Assembly (NCBI GenBank): GCA_018907035.1
Contig: JACCIC010000135.1
Span: forward strand, 1,047,001-1,111,000
DNA from: Sycobia sp. Sy_11
Lineage: Eukaryota; Arthropoda; Insecta; Hymenoptera; Epichrysomallidae
Direction: 5' to 3'
DNA: 64,000 nucleotides
Shown here: one piece after another, positions 22,061 through 32,749 of the stretch
Layout: each line of letters starts with the position of its first letter
Numbering within the stretch: the stretch's first letter is position 1
Position numbers and translations under genes: made by a program
The notes under the pieces: model-generated
Databases searched by the model: none
What the model was told of the DNA's origin: nothing
What the model saw: the letters and a program-made list of their open reading frames with translations, nothing else

Positions 22061-22243
22061 TCTTCTTCATTTTCAAGCTTTCGTTGTAAGAACGAAAATA
22101 TTATTTAGTGCATTTATTTCGCTACAATAAGATAATTTTCACCTGATTTAAAATAAATAAACTAAATACACGCCCATAAGAACATCTAGTTCGAGTTTTT
22201 TCGCCCTTTTTCCTATCCACCCGCAACAGTAAGAGAAACTTTT

Positions 22244-22672
22244 ATGAATAATCGATATCCAATGGAATTTTTTAATAAATTAATTGCTGAGAAATTGATT
22301 GACATTTATAATACCGAAAATAAACATAATTTAAGAGTTGATGTCAATAGGAGCAAAATTATTGTTTATCATTTTTCTGTTTATCATTTATCATATGTTA
22401 GAGGGTTGTCTGAAAGAACTAAAGGAAATTTTCGGAAATATAACATTCAAATTTTCTTTAAAAATAGCAATAATTTAAGTAAGTTGTTTAATAATTGCAA
22501 AGATAAGGATGATTTATATTTAAATTCTGGAGTTGTTTACAAAATTAATTATTTAGATTGAATTATAGAAATTATATGATAATAGAAAATAATAAAAATA
22601 ATATGATTAAATAATAGAAATATTTATTAATTGTATCTAAAAACAGTCGACAGAAGCACAATTAAAGTATTT
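22244..22672 (+). mobile_element. Penelope-like element, RT-endonuclease linker and 3' end
   Basis: The ORF at 22244-22561 reads FFNKLIAEKLIDIYNTENKH, then HLSYVRGLSERTKGNFRKYN, LSKLFNNCKDKDDL and GVVYKINYLD. This is the PLE region leading into the GIY-YIG endonuclease, which is cut off right after its first strand (VVYKI). The following AT-rich tail, taaatatttattaattgtat...cacaattaaagt, ends at 22672. It matches the tail of the PLE copy ending at 30119, so 22672 marks the family's end. Confidence 0.8.
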
Positions 22673-23539
22673 TTATTTACAAATCTAAAACAAACATTGA
22701 TCCTTCAAGATGAATATTCGTTCGACATGGTACACAAATTCAAACCATATTAATTACTAATCGACAGAATGTTCAAATAGCCTTCTTTGTTTACATGAAA
22801 ATAATGTCCAGTACAACGATTCGCACAAGTGAATCGCGAGAAGATTATTATAATTTATACCATACAGTAAATATAATTGAAATGCTTCATACATACGTAC
22901 AGTTGGTGTATACAGATAATAGTAAAATGTGTTTGTAAACGAACTTTCAAAAGAAGTCTCGTATACTTCTAGGAATTGCAGGACACATTTCATGCTCTCA
23001 TTCATGAAAATGCAACGCTAAAAGTATTTGTTAGCGCAATTGCGGCTCGTACAATCGAAACTTTTGGAATAAAGGAATAAGTCGAATAAATAGTCAAGAA
23101 TAATCATTCCATTTCTCAAGAAATACTACTAGAATAGATAGTTACAGGATATATACCACTGTAAGCCACATCGGGGTAGGTATCTTATTTATGGGGTAAT
23201 CTTATTTTATAAACATGCACAGGTAACCGAACAGCTTGAACGTTTTTGAACAAGTGAAAATAATTTACTCGAAACAAATGCAAGTTGCGCTGTAGCTGAT
23301 TACAGCAAATGGCATTATTGTAAAACTTTTCGGCGAAATGAGTTAATAGGACGATGCATCATAATCCTAATTAATGAAAGGATTCGAGAACTTGGTAACC
23401 CCAAAGATATCGCTGTGAAACATTTCTTCGCATATAACGAAAACTAGCACAGATGCCTACACTACGTGATGTATAAATGGAAAAGAATATGAGGAGCTCG
23501 ATGACGCATTTGACACAGATGACGCATTTTTGAAGATAA
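22673..23539. other. No recognisable feature
   Basis: About 870 bp of AT-rich sequence. The minus-strand ORFs at 22757-23005 and 23371-23601 show no known motif. Confidence 0.5.
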
Positions 23540-23690
23540 GCGGATTGTACCGAACTCTTACCTGTCCTACCATGTGATAATAAAGGAAGGACGTAAGACA
23601 ACTAAATTCCGCGTCGTCTTTGATGGTTCACGAAAACAGATTCGGGATTATATCTCAACCACGGTGCAGAATATATTGGTGAATCGACAA
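23540..23690 (+). mobile_element. BEL/Pao reverse transcriptase fragment
   Basis: The plus strand reads LSYHVIIKEGRKTTKFRVVF followed by DGSRKQIRDYISTTVQNIL. It corresponds to the YLPHHxVIKE...TKxRVVFDAS block that opens BEL/Pao RT. About 50 codons only. It is a different stretch of RT from the copy at 21480-22060. Confidence 0.7.
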
Positions 23691-23859
23691 GCCGCGAGTA
23701 GTTTAAACGGTTCCAAATTGGTAATTTTGTTGAAGACAAGTAGTGCTCCAGAAAGGCGAAATGTTTTGAAGACGAGAATTTAAAGGCGTTGCTGAATGAG
23801 GGTGGGTGCCAGGTTTAAGCAGAATTTGCTCTATCATTGGTCGTCATTCAAGAATCGGT

Positions 23860-24060
23860 TTCCCTACGCTTAAAAATATTTTATATTTTTTACTCGTTAT
23901 GTGTGAAATTTTTTGCTCCGGAATGTATAAATTATCTGAAAGATGGGAAAAAGTTAGAGCTTCCGAGGAAGGATACTTTGATAATGGATCTATAACCATG
24001 TTTTTATAATAAAACCTTATATTTTGGACAAAAAAAACGTTAAAAACTTACTTTTAGATC
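23860..24060 (+). mobile_element. Mariner C-terminal fragment
   Basis: The plus strand reads MYKLSERWEKVRASEEGYFD near 23920-23980, the usual mariner C-terminus (LPERWEKVVASDGQYF type). A short AT-rich 3' tail follows. The preceding 40 codons are degenerate. Confidence 0.75.
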
Positions 24061-24319
24061 CAATACATATACGTATATATAGCAACTACAATGGAATAAA
24101 AGAAGCGTGTATTATAAATTAATCTGAATATGATATATTTATTTTAAAAATAAGACAGTATATTTTGAATAGGTATGTGCGTGTGTTATAGTGAAATCAT
24201 TATTTAAGTTATTTTTGAAAACTTTTTAATAATTTTTTTTTCATACTAATTTTAGTTACTGATATGACTTAGTAACCATATTAATTGAAAATTATTTCAG
24301 ATATTTTTCTCGTAAATTA

Positions 24320-25310
24320 TCAGGTATGTGAATAAGTCTTTCCCGTTTTTTTTCAAATTTTGAGCCTTTATTGTGAAAAAATGGTTACAAATGAATTATT
24401 GAAAGTATTGGCCATCGCTAGCTACAACTTTTTCCCATCTTTCTGGCAACATACGAATCCCGTTGCGAAAAAATTCGACCGGTTTGGCCTCTATCCAGTC
24501 ATCCACCCATTTTTTGGCTTCCTCGTAGGAATGGAAGTGCTGGTCAGCCAGGCCATGCGTCATCGATCTGAAGAGATGGTAATCAGACGGAGCAACGTCT
24601 GGACTATACGGCGGGTGGGGTAGGACTTCCCATTTGAGCGTTTCTAAGTATGTTTTCACCGGCGGTGCAACATGTGGGCGAGCATTGTCATGTTGCAAAA
24701 TAACTTTGTCGTGCCTGTCGGAGTATTGTGGCCGTTTTTCTCGCAGTGCGCGGCTCAAACGCATCAATTGTCGTCGATAGACCTCGCCTGTGATCCTTTC
24801 ATTCGATTTCAGAAGCTCGTAGTAAACCACACCTAGCTGGTCCCACCATATACAGAGCATGAGCTTGGCGCCATGAATATTTCGCTTGGCCGTCGATGAT
24901 GATGCATGGCCGGGTAGTCCCCATGATTTTCTTCGCTTCGGATTATCGTAACGTATCCACTTTTCATCGCCAGTCACAATACGATGCAGAAAACCCTTTC
25001 TTTTATGTCGCTGAAGCAGCTGTTCGCAAGTGAAAAAACGCCGTTCGACGTCTCTCAGCTTCAGTTCGTACGGCACCCAATTTCCTTGCTTTTGGATCAT
25101 TCCCATGGCTTTCAAACGCTAACGCTTGGAAATGGTTGTTCGGTCAACTCCCAATGCTTCAGCAAGTTCTTCTTGCGTTTGACAAGAATCTTCATCAAGC
25201 AAAGTCGCCAATTCTCGATCTTCAAAGATTTGCGGCCGCCCGGAACGCTCCTTGTCTTCCACGTCGAAATCACCGCTTTTGAAGCGTCGAAACCATCCGC
25301 GAATTGCTCT
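24320..25310 (-). mobile_element. Mariner copy 1 of a nearly identical pair, 5' truncated
   Basis: The left terminus tcaggtatgtgaataagtct begins at 24320 after TA. The minus-strand transposase (24396-25115 plus 25119-25376 upstream) has FRRFKSGDFDVEDKERSGRP and a helix-turn-helix ending DRTTISKR. A stop follows, then WVPYELKLRDVERRFFTCEQ, VTGDEKW (Asp 1), LQHDNARPH (Asp 2) and VAPSDYHLF (Asp 3), with 34 residues between Asp 2 and Asp 3 (mariner DD34D). The stop comes from a 6-bp insertion near 25119-25125. The N-terminal about 40 codons and the right terminus are missing, cut by LINE sequence. Confidence 0.93.
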
Positions 25311-27060
25311 AATGAGGAGGAGGGAAGAACGGTGAAAAAGCCGAAACCCTCCAGAGAAATTCCAGATAGGCATCACAGATCAAAACGATCCAGATTGCAG
25401 GATGGACTTAAAAGTGGCTGAAGATGGAATTGAGGTTTCTGCATGCTATCGCGGATGGATCAGAGGATGAAAGCGACGAGGAAACAAACTTCGACAGGGC
25501 CAGCTGATAAAAGGGTGTCAAGGTCGTAGCAAGGTCGCAGAAACAGGCAGTATGTAGACTTCCTAAACTGTGTCATCCGAGACTGCGGCGAACTCTGGTA
25601 GAAGGCCCAACTCGATGTGCTTCCAAGGTCGCTATTCCCACCCAGACAAATGATATCAATCAGGGTACCTCCTTCGGTAGTGAATAACGAGACTGTAATG
25701 CAAATTATTGCAAGGCAAAATAAGGGAATAAATACTCAAAGCTCGAGAATTATTTCCTCAGCACAGATTAAGAGCGGAAACAGCGTAGGCCTGGTCACCG
25801 CCATGGATGCCGAAACCCTTGTTTTGCTAAGACAGAATAAGGAAAGTATCAAGTTCGTACTAGGTACACAGAACGCGAGACTTCCCAATGAAAGAAAGCA
25901 ACAAGGCGAAACTGGGACCGCGAGTGATCCAAATTAACTTGCACCACTGCGAAGCACCCTCGAAGGACCTGATGCTGACCATAATGGAGAGGAAAATAGA
26001 TATTGCCCTTATACAGGAACCTTGAATCTTAGAAAACAAAATCCGAAGTTTAAGAGCAATAAACTATGAGCCATTCCATTCCCAAACGACAAGCAAGAAA
26101 AGAAGGTGTATAGTAGCATGAAGAGTTTTAAAACTTATGTTGCTTTCACGACACAGCACAAATGGTATGACGGAAATCGAACGGAGGGACAGAAGAATAG
26201 AAGTCATAGAGCTAGTATTGGCAACAAATAGCGATAAGCTAGCGATAAATAATTAGAGAGTATCAACCGAAAATTCCTACTCGGATCATAGGAGGATACT
26301 CTTTACAATCTATCGGGATACCATGCAGAATAGAGCGTTTAGGAATCCAGAAAAAATAGATTGGACAAAGTTCTGAAGATTAGTGAGAAAAAGAATAGGT
26401 AATAGGCCCCAATTCGAAAGGTCAGACTTCACCATACAAATAGAGATAGAGAACGAAGTCAATAAACTGGGAGACATCCTAGAAAAAGCCTTCCTTGAAT
26501 CGTGCCCAATAAGAAGGAGCTGCAAAAGTACCAAACCATGGTGAAATGCAGACCTTAGAGGACTAAGGAAGGAGACTAGGAGACTCATGAGGGTTGCTAG
26601 AAAGGAAGGCAAAGAGGAGAGCTGGTCTAAATATAAAAACAGCTTTAATGAATATAAACTTAAGTAAGAAGGGCTAAATTCTAATCCATAAAAGTTTCAG
26701 TGAGTTGCTCATATGGGTAAATAAGGCATTTAAGTTTAGGAAGATACTCAAAAAGGAACCGATGTTTCTGAAGAATATCAGACTATCAGATGACTCATAG
26801 ACAGAAACGAGAATGGAAACTCTAGAGTTACTAATAGAGGTATACTTCCATGGCTGTCAAGCAGAAGAAGTAGAAAACGAACAACCGTTACGACGAGACC
26901 CAAATAACAGGGATAAACGACAAACGGTAAAAAAGATGGTGACAAGGGAAAAGCTATTATGGGCTCTAAACTCATTCAACCACTACAAATCGGTGAGACT
27001 AGATGGCATAATACCCATAATGCTGAAGAGAATCCAAAACTCTGCGACGAGTACATTGAC
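25311..27060 (+). mobile_element. Second non-LTR retrotransposon, ORF1 and endonuclease half
   Basis: The plus strand holds a degenerate ORF1 (25617-25937: ISIRVPPSVVNNETVMQIIA, AMDAETLVLLRQNKESIKFV). ORF2 then starts IQINLHHCEAPSKDLMLTIM, then RKIDIALIQEP (endonuclease start). The middle of the endonuclease is missing: it resumes at SDHRRILFTIYRD and PWWNADLRGLRKETRRLMR-like sequence. It continues to the RT entry at 26940-27050 (REKLLWALNSFNHYKS, DGIIPIMLK). It differs from the R1-clade element. It is probably of the I/Outcast or a related clade, which I cannot settle. Confidence 0.75.
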
Positions 27061-28204
27061 ACGTACAAAGAAAAGAATAATAAATATTTATTTATTGTAA
27101 ATTAAAAAATATTAACTTATTAAAATTAGTTAATTAATTATATGTTATTCATGAATACATAATATACTCGATTAATATTATATTATAATCGAGTAAATCA
27201 AATTATTATAATAGGTAATAGAAGATCTGATTATATTTAATAAAAGGTAATCAGATTCTTCGACCTTCGCGTGGGGCAGAAAATACAGCGCGATGCGACT
27301 CAGAGCGGGCCGGCGCGGTACGGCGCGACGCAACTTCGTGTGATGGCACAAGATAATTAGAGGTGCGCGCCGCTAATTACCAAGCTCTGAATAATGATAG
27401 AGCGTTCTCATAAGTTGGAAAAAATTGCGCGAATATAAATTTCGGAGCAAAGGGCAAAAACACCAGTGTGCTGCCAGCCTTGTGGACGCGATTTACATAA
27501 TTTAGGCCGCGATTTAGAAATAAGATAACGATAAAATCAAATGTAAAAACAAAGTAACAAATACTTACATTTATATTTTATTTTTCTTTTGTCCACAGAA
27601 ATGGACAGTGGACACATCGAGCTGAATGATAAGGCGTCAAAAATAAAAAATTAAATTACATATTTAAATTTAATTATTATTATTATTATTACGTTCTTTA
27701 TATATTTTATTATATTTTATTATATATTATTTTAATTAATAAATTATATTTGTTATTTTTTCTATGAAATCAAAAGTAATGCTTGAAATAAAAATCCACC
27801 CTCTCCAAGCTTGAAAAGGGAAACTATAAAATGGAGATATCTATTCTCTTGCATGCTGAGCGAGAGAAAAAAAAGTAGAATTAAATACCGAGAAGTACAC
27901 TGGAACAAACTTGGTGGCGTGTTGAGCTGAAGCTAAAGTACAGTGTACAGACGCGACTAGCAACGCGAAAAAGCAAATAAATAAATAATAAAAATTTAAT
28001 AACAAAAAGGAACTTTAACGTTTCGTAAGCGAACCTGGTAGCGTATTGAGCGTTCAGGAACCGAGGCGTATCCAGCCGAAGGTATGCTTACGCAACGATA
28101 TAAAATAAACCTGTCTGGTGTTAGCCAAAAGAACCTGGTTGCACACTGAGCCGGAGCCACGAAGTAGCTTTCAATGGGACACGCCACTGTTACAACACTA
28201 TGTT
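27061..28204. other. 1.1-kb foreign segment splitting the LINE
   Basis: LINE RT stops after GIIPIMLKR near 27060 and resumes at about 28205 with VVFIPKSGKT. The intervening DNA has no LINE similarity. It includes an AT-rich part with a small hairpin (tactcgatta/taatcgagta, 27166-27196), a GC-rich part at 27270-27400, and three copies of an aacctggt-type motif (see 27908-28151). This could be a decayed LTR with leader. No ORF or terminal duplication is visible. About 50-60 codons of RT are also missing at the joint. Confidence 0.5.
27908..28151 (+). repeat. Three spaced copies of a 20-bp motif
   Basis: Copies at 27908-27927 (aacttggtggcgtgttgagc), 28032-28051 (aacctggtagcgtattgagc) and 28132-28151 (aacctggttgcacactgagc) are spaced 124 and 100 bp apart. 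The motif looks like the sequence next to an LTR retrotransposon primer-binding site. Repeated leaders could reflect rearranged LTR/PBS junctions, which is an inference. Confidence 0.6.
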
Positions 28205-29690
28205 GACAAAGTGGTTTTCATACCCAAATCAGGCAAAACAAGCCATATAATGTCAAAAGATTTCAGACCAATCAGCCTTTCATTATTTTTTTTAAAAACA
28301 TTAGAAAGACTAGTTGATATATACATAAAGGAAACTACTGATATAGAAAAGAGATGCTCAGCACAGTATGACTACTTAAAGAGCAAATCTGTAAAAAGTG
28401 CGCTAGACGAGGTCATAGAGACGATAGAGAAAAGCCATCAAGACAAGGAGTATAAGCTAGGGACATTCCTTGATATAAAGGGAGCTTTCAATAATATCCA
28501 TACAGAATCAATAAAGAATGCATATGAAGAGATAGGAACTGAAAAACTGACCAAAGACTGGATCATGTAAATGCTGAGAAGCAGAACGATAAACTCAGAA
28601 ATGGGCGACAGTACTATAAAGTCTCATTTCTCCCAAAGAGTCATTTCTCCCTTCCTGTGGATCATAGTGATCAATAAGATCCTCGAAACCCTAGTAAATA
28701 AAAGAATAAAAGTATTAGCCTTTGCAGATGACGCGGTGCTACTGGTTACGGGAAAAAGCCAAACTACGATCAGAGACATCATGGAATCAATCTTCAAAGA
28801 AATTGCCAAATGGGCAGGACCAAAGGAACTGGATGTGAACCCAGATAAAATGGAACTCGTCCTCTTCACATGGAAATATAAGATTCCCGAGATAGAACCG
28901 CCGAGATTGGTGGGACGAGCATTAACATTCGCCAGAGAGGAAAAATACCTTGGAGTAATTCTAGACTCCAAACTATCCTGGAAAAGGAATGTGGAGGAAA
29001 GAATGAAGAAAGGTATAAATAAGTTCTATAATTGTAGGAAAATGTTTAGAAAAAGATGTGAATTACAGACATACATCACCCACTGGATGTACACGGCCAT
29101 AGTGAGACCCATATTTACTTATGGAGCCTTTGTATGATGGAAAGCCATGAATAAAGAGGTAAATAGAAAGACGCTAGCTTAAGAACTGAAAAACCGAGAA
29201 TATCAGACTATTTAGAGTCAGATTAGACAGTAGATTGAATTGTTTATAGAACAGCACAATAAACTATTCCAATGAGCTATAGACGAAATTGTTTTGATAA
29301 TTTACAGAACTGAACATTCGACAGAAGAAGAGAGGCGGTGTTAAACTTGAAGAATCGTGGAAAGAGAAAAAAAGATTCTAGGAGATCAAATTAGAAAAAT
29401 TTAGAGAAGTATTATATAAGAAATTAATAACGATTTAAATAGAGCAAATACAAGTGAATATAGATATTCTGAAATTAACATGCATCCTCTAGCAGGAAGC
29501 AAAATTAATATTCAGTGTTAACAATATTTTTAAAACTTAGACTCTATAAGCGATAAAAAATTAATGATTACAAAGAAATGAGTTTAATAAATATAACTGG
29601 AGAAATAATATTGATCGGGAAAGATGAAATACGTTTAATTATCCAGGTAGAAATACACAAAAGAGTATAGTATATGACAATCATAATCAG
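28205..29690 (+). mobile_element. Second LINE, reverse transcriptase half and 3' tail
   Basis: 28205-28570 gives VVFIPKSGKTSHIMSKDFRP, ISLSLFFLKTLERLVDIYIK, and FLDIKGAFNNIHTESI (motif A). After a stop at 28568-28570, 28571-29137 has VISPFLWIIVINKILE (the preceding PQGG segment is lost) and LAFADDAVLLV (intact FADD box at about 28717-28730). Then come EKYLGVILDSKLSWKRN and YTAIVRPIFTYGAFV. From 29140 to 29690 the sequence is a degenerate C-terminus and 3' tail. Dead, but its polymerase box is preserved. Confidence 0.82.
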
Positions 29691-30119
29691 GCAGGTCAAA
29701 GTAAAATGTATATGCATAGAAGTTGCCACTACGAACCATGTAAAAATATATGGAATGAGTGTTTTGTTTCAGTTTGGTCACTGATGTGGAGCCGTAGCGG
29801 GCTCGAAACGCTGGACAACAGCAACAAAAACTTCAATTACGTAAAGGTGGTGAGGAAAGTCAGATTGTACTGTACTAATAAAAAAATTTTTTTCAACTAA
29901 TAAAAATTTTTATTTCAGATTAGTCTACGGGGGGATTTTAAGCAAAAACAGTCTCATTATCATTATAACTTTTAATTAATTATATATTGATATGTATTAC
30001 TTTTAATATAAACATATATTAATATAATTATATATATTATTTTTAATTTAATTGGACTGTAAACCAATAGAAATATTTATTAATTGTATCTAAAAATATT
30101 CGACATAAACACAATTAAA
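29690..30119 (+). repeat. PLE terminal repeat with hammerhead-like motif
   Basis: Contains the hammerhead-like core at 29781-29810, then gattagtctacggggggatt near 29925, and gtctcattatcattataact. It ends ttggactgtaaaccaatag, aatatttattaattgtatct and cacaattaaagt (30119). The same text appears reversed at 38460-38690. It shares its final boundary with the PLE protein fragment at 22244-22672, which is why I assign it to that family. Confidence 0.65.
29781..29810 (+). other. Hammerhead-ribozyme-like core motif (PLE terminus)
   Basis: CTGATGT at 29781-29787, then stem II GAGCC (29789-29793) pairing with GGCTC (29800-29804) over a 6-nt loop, then GAAA (29805-29808). This is the order of the conserved hammerhead boxes CUGANGA, stem II, GAAA. 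The first box ends in T instead of A, and a matching stem I and cleavage site were not established. Hammerhead motifs are known in PLE terminal repeats. Confidence 0.45.
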
Positions 30120-30126
30120 GTGTGGA

Positions 30127-30420
30127 ATGAGTGTAGTAGAGAAACTAAAAAAGGCTTCAAGTTTTCTTTTGAAGAAGAAAAGTAGCAGGCAGAGCTCTTT
30201 GTTGAACATTTATGACAATGCTTATGACACATGTGATGCTCCAGATGAATTTTGGCTGAAAACATTCAACAGAGTATTCAAAGGTAAAGGTTATAATTGA
30301 TTTAAGAATAATAAATCAGAATTTCGAGCATGGGTGAGATTCCAAAAGGTTTCTAGAGAAAGATTTGTTGGGCATATAGACGATGACGATACTTTGAATG
30401 ATGAAGATGATTGTTAAAAT
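30127..30420 (+). pseudogene. Unassigned small ORF with one in-frame stop
   Basis: Begins 7 bp after the PLE boundary with ATG at 30127-30129: MSVVEKLKKASSFLLKKKSS, then NIYDNAYDTCDAPDEFWLKT. TGA occurs at 30298-30300, then open frame continues (FRAWVRFQKVSRERFVGHID) to an acidic end (DDDDTLNDEDDC). Basic N-terminus and acidic C-terminus, no known domain recognised. It may be part of the gypsy element that follows or an unrelated piece. Confidence 0.35.
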
Positions 30421-30639
30421 GAATTTTAGGAAAGTAAGAAAAATAATTTATCGAGAGATAGAAATCAGTATTAAAGTAAAAGAAATGCAACACTAAACAA
30501 GAATGATTCGAAGAGTAGAGATAAAGAAAGAGATAATGAAAGAGAAAATAAAGAGGAGAGAGAATATTAGGGATAGAGGAAAAGAGGTAACGATGAATCA
30601 GAGCACATTCATGAGTTGAGATAAGAGAAACTTTATTGA

Positions 30640-31080
30640 TATAAAATTAGCAAATGACTTACATTCCACCTTATTATGCACGTCCAAATCTGTTTGAGAG
30701 GACGAATAGAACATTAAAAGCTACAATTTCAACGGAGGTCAACGATAATCATAAGACGTATGATAAATACCTACACCAGTTCAGATATGTGATCAAGACG
30801 ATCATCCCAGTCAAATACAAGCGTATTTCCCGCCTTTTTAAATTTTTGAAGGCATTCTGAACCAGCAAAGAATATACATAAGAAATCCGAACTTCGTAAT
30901 GTTATAGTAAATACTAACGAGGAAGAGTAATTAGAAAGTTTTAATCCTCTTATCGTACCATGAATTAAGAGATTTAGTTTCAAATCATATCAATGAAACT
31001 CTGAATATTAAAAAGATACGTTATAACAAAGGAAGATATACGGAATTTCTTCAGCAACAAGATTCTGAGGAAAAGACATA
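30640..31080 (+). pseudogene. Ty3/gypsy integrase C-terminal remnant
   Basis: The plus strand reads TYIPPYYARPNLFERTNRTL (catalytic Glu in the NLFER segment), KATISTEVNDNHKTYDKYLH and QFRYVIKT. After a frameshift come SNTSVFPAFLNF and, from 30860, KNIHKKSELRNVIVNTNEEE. A further frame carries SYHELRDLVSNHINETLNIK. This is the end of a gypsy integrase with several frameshifts. It belongs with the polypurine tract and LTR at 32176-32630. Confidence 0.8.
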
Positions 31081-31376
31081 ATCTGTCTAATGCAGACAAA
31101 TCTATAAATGCTAAACATGAACCCAAATATGATGCCATACACGGTTACAGCCGTTATATCAATACACTAGACATGGACAACTCGAGAATGAATAATGTTG
31201 TGCATTCTTTCGAATTAAAAAAATTTATTGAAAAAAGAAGAATAAGTAGTTAATAAATTTTATCAGAAAGCAACAGAGATAGAGAGATTAAGTAGAGAAA
31301 GAGTATAAGTCATACGTAGAGAGTTGAGTAAAGATAAGGTATAAGCTAAAATATTTTTCTTCTTTGTTACAGAATA

Positions 31377-31960
31377 ATGGATCATGTACAGAATGATATG
31401 GTTATGGAGATCGTGGAGATCTCTGATTTATCAGACACATCCACCTTGGGAAGTGCAAAAGGAAACCAAAGGGCAGCTCCTTTATCCCGAAAGAGCACCT
31501 TTGAGAGTATGAGAGGCAACGCAGGAGCTAACAATAACGAGTTTTTCATCTGTCGCCGACACCTCTCTTATGAAACCTAACATGTTGCTAACCTGGCTCT
31601 TTCTCAAGTTACAGACGGACTTGTCCTCGGGTCTTCTCAAGGTCGAATAAGGAGAACGATCATTGCTTATGTCGGAGGAGTATCGACAGATGGACTTGGG
31701 TCACTCAGTAATCACTTCAATTATAAACTTTATGAAAGAATACCAGTTGCAGCATTTCATGAATCTGTAACAGGCCATTGCTGAACAGGTTCGCTAAGAA
31801 GCCATACGGATAACCCCTCCGCCTTCGCCATCTTACACGCCACCTTCATTACCCGCTGTCAACCTACTACCTACGCTATCTGTGTCGCCTCGCACGGCGT
31901 CGGATCCGGTGGGTAGATTTTTGGGGGACCAACCCCTTAATTGCCGTATCACACACCATC
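31377..31960 (+). CDS. Unassigned ORF between gypsy integrase and LTR
   Basis: ATG at 31377 opens 67 codons (MDHVQNDMVMEIVEISDLSD, rich in Ser and Asp). After a stop the same frame continues (LALSQVTDGLVLGSSQGRI, SLSNHFNYKLYERIPVAAFH). A neighbouring frame near 31800-31900 is proline-rich (ITPPPSPSYTPPSLPAVNLL). Directly upstream is ttcttctttgttacag at 31356-31371, which looks like a 3' splice site. Its position, between pol and the 3' LTR, is that of a third, spliced ORF. There is no signal peptide or membrane segment, so it is not a recognisable envelope gene. Function unknown. Confidence 0.4.
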
Positions 31961-32175
31961 AAAACTTGACATGATGGAGAGATCCGGCAGCGAGAAAATT
32001 AATAGAGTCGAGAAAGGAGAGAGGAGAGTGAACGAATAAAGAGAGAATAGAAAAGAAAAATTTTTTATAATTTGACATGTTTTATAATCTAATTTATCAT
32101 ACGACATATTGTATTTTTATGTAAAAATTACATAAGAGAGCTCTTCCTTTCATCCCTAAGAGGACTTCATGCTCT

Positions 32176-32187
32176 AGGGAGGGGAAA
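32176..32187 (+). other. Polypurine tract of a gypsy element
   Basis: AGGGAGGGGAAA immediately precedes TGCGACAGAG at 32188, the expected arrangement of a plus-strand primer next to a 3' LTR. It lies about 1.1 kb after the integrase remnant. Confidence 0.7.
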
Positions 32188-32630
32188 TGCGACAGAGTAC
32201 CCGTCGCTGTAAACGTATACAAGTATCAAGGCCTTCCTTCACGCAATAACCTTTCCTTTATACTTACATACACGTGTTTTTGTGAGCAAGCAAAGATGTG
32301 AGGAGTGCGCCGACGATGTATTTTTTTATGAAATGGAGTAATTTTATTCTATTGTCTCGGATGCAGTTTCATTTGCGGCGGGATTCTTTGATCACCGTCG
32401 CTTAAAGCATTGGTGAGTATAATATGTATATAAGAATAAAGAGAGATATTAAATGATGAGTGAATAAGAATTGAATGTAGAAATTAATTAGATAATAGAA
32501 AAAAATTAGAGCTTACAGAGAGGTGAAAAGTAAGAGTAAAAGATCTTGAAAAGAGTACATAAATATATGAAGGCGAATAAGCGGATGAGTTATTAATGTA
32601 TGTAAAATTTTTATTGAATTATTTCCACAA
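32188..32630 (+). repeat. Putative 3' LTR of the gypsy element
   Basis: Starts TGCGACAGAGTACCCGTCGC directly after the polypurine tract. It contains a GC-richer first part and an AT-rich second part before the (TA)n run at 32638. The right end is not defined, since no clear CA end or target duplication is visible and the microsatellite may have replaced it. Confidence 0.5.
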
Positions 32631-32632
32631 AT

Positions 32633-32637
<5 letters not shown>

Positions 32638-32681
<44 letters not shown>
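32638..32681. repeat. (TA)n microsatellite
   Basis: Uninterrupted TA run of about 44 bp at the end of the LTR region. Confidence 0.95.
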
Positions 32682-32688
<7 letters not shown>

Positions 32689-32749
32689 CGTCTCCAACAC
32701 TTTCTTTTGTTATTATAATATTAATAAAATATTATGAAAATATGATTAC

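Noticed and set aside
24360..24623. Plus-strand ORF of 87 codons, identical at 49257-49520
   Set aside because: It is antisense to the mariner transposase. Its conservation only reflects the near-identity of the two copies.
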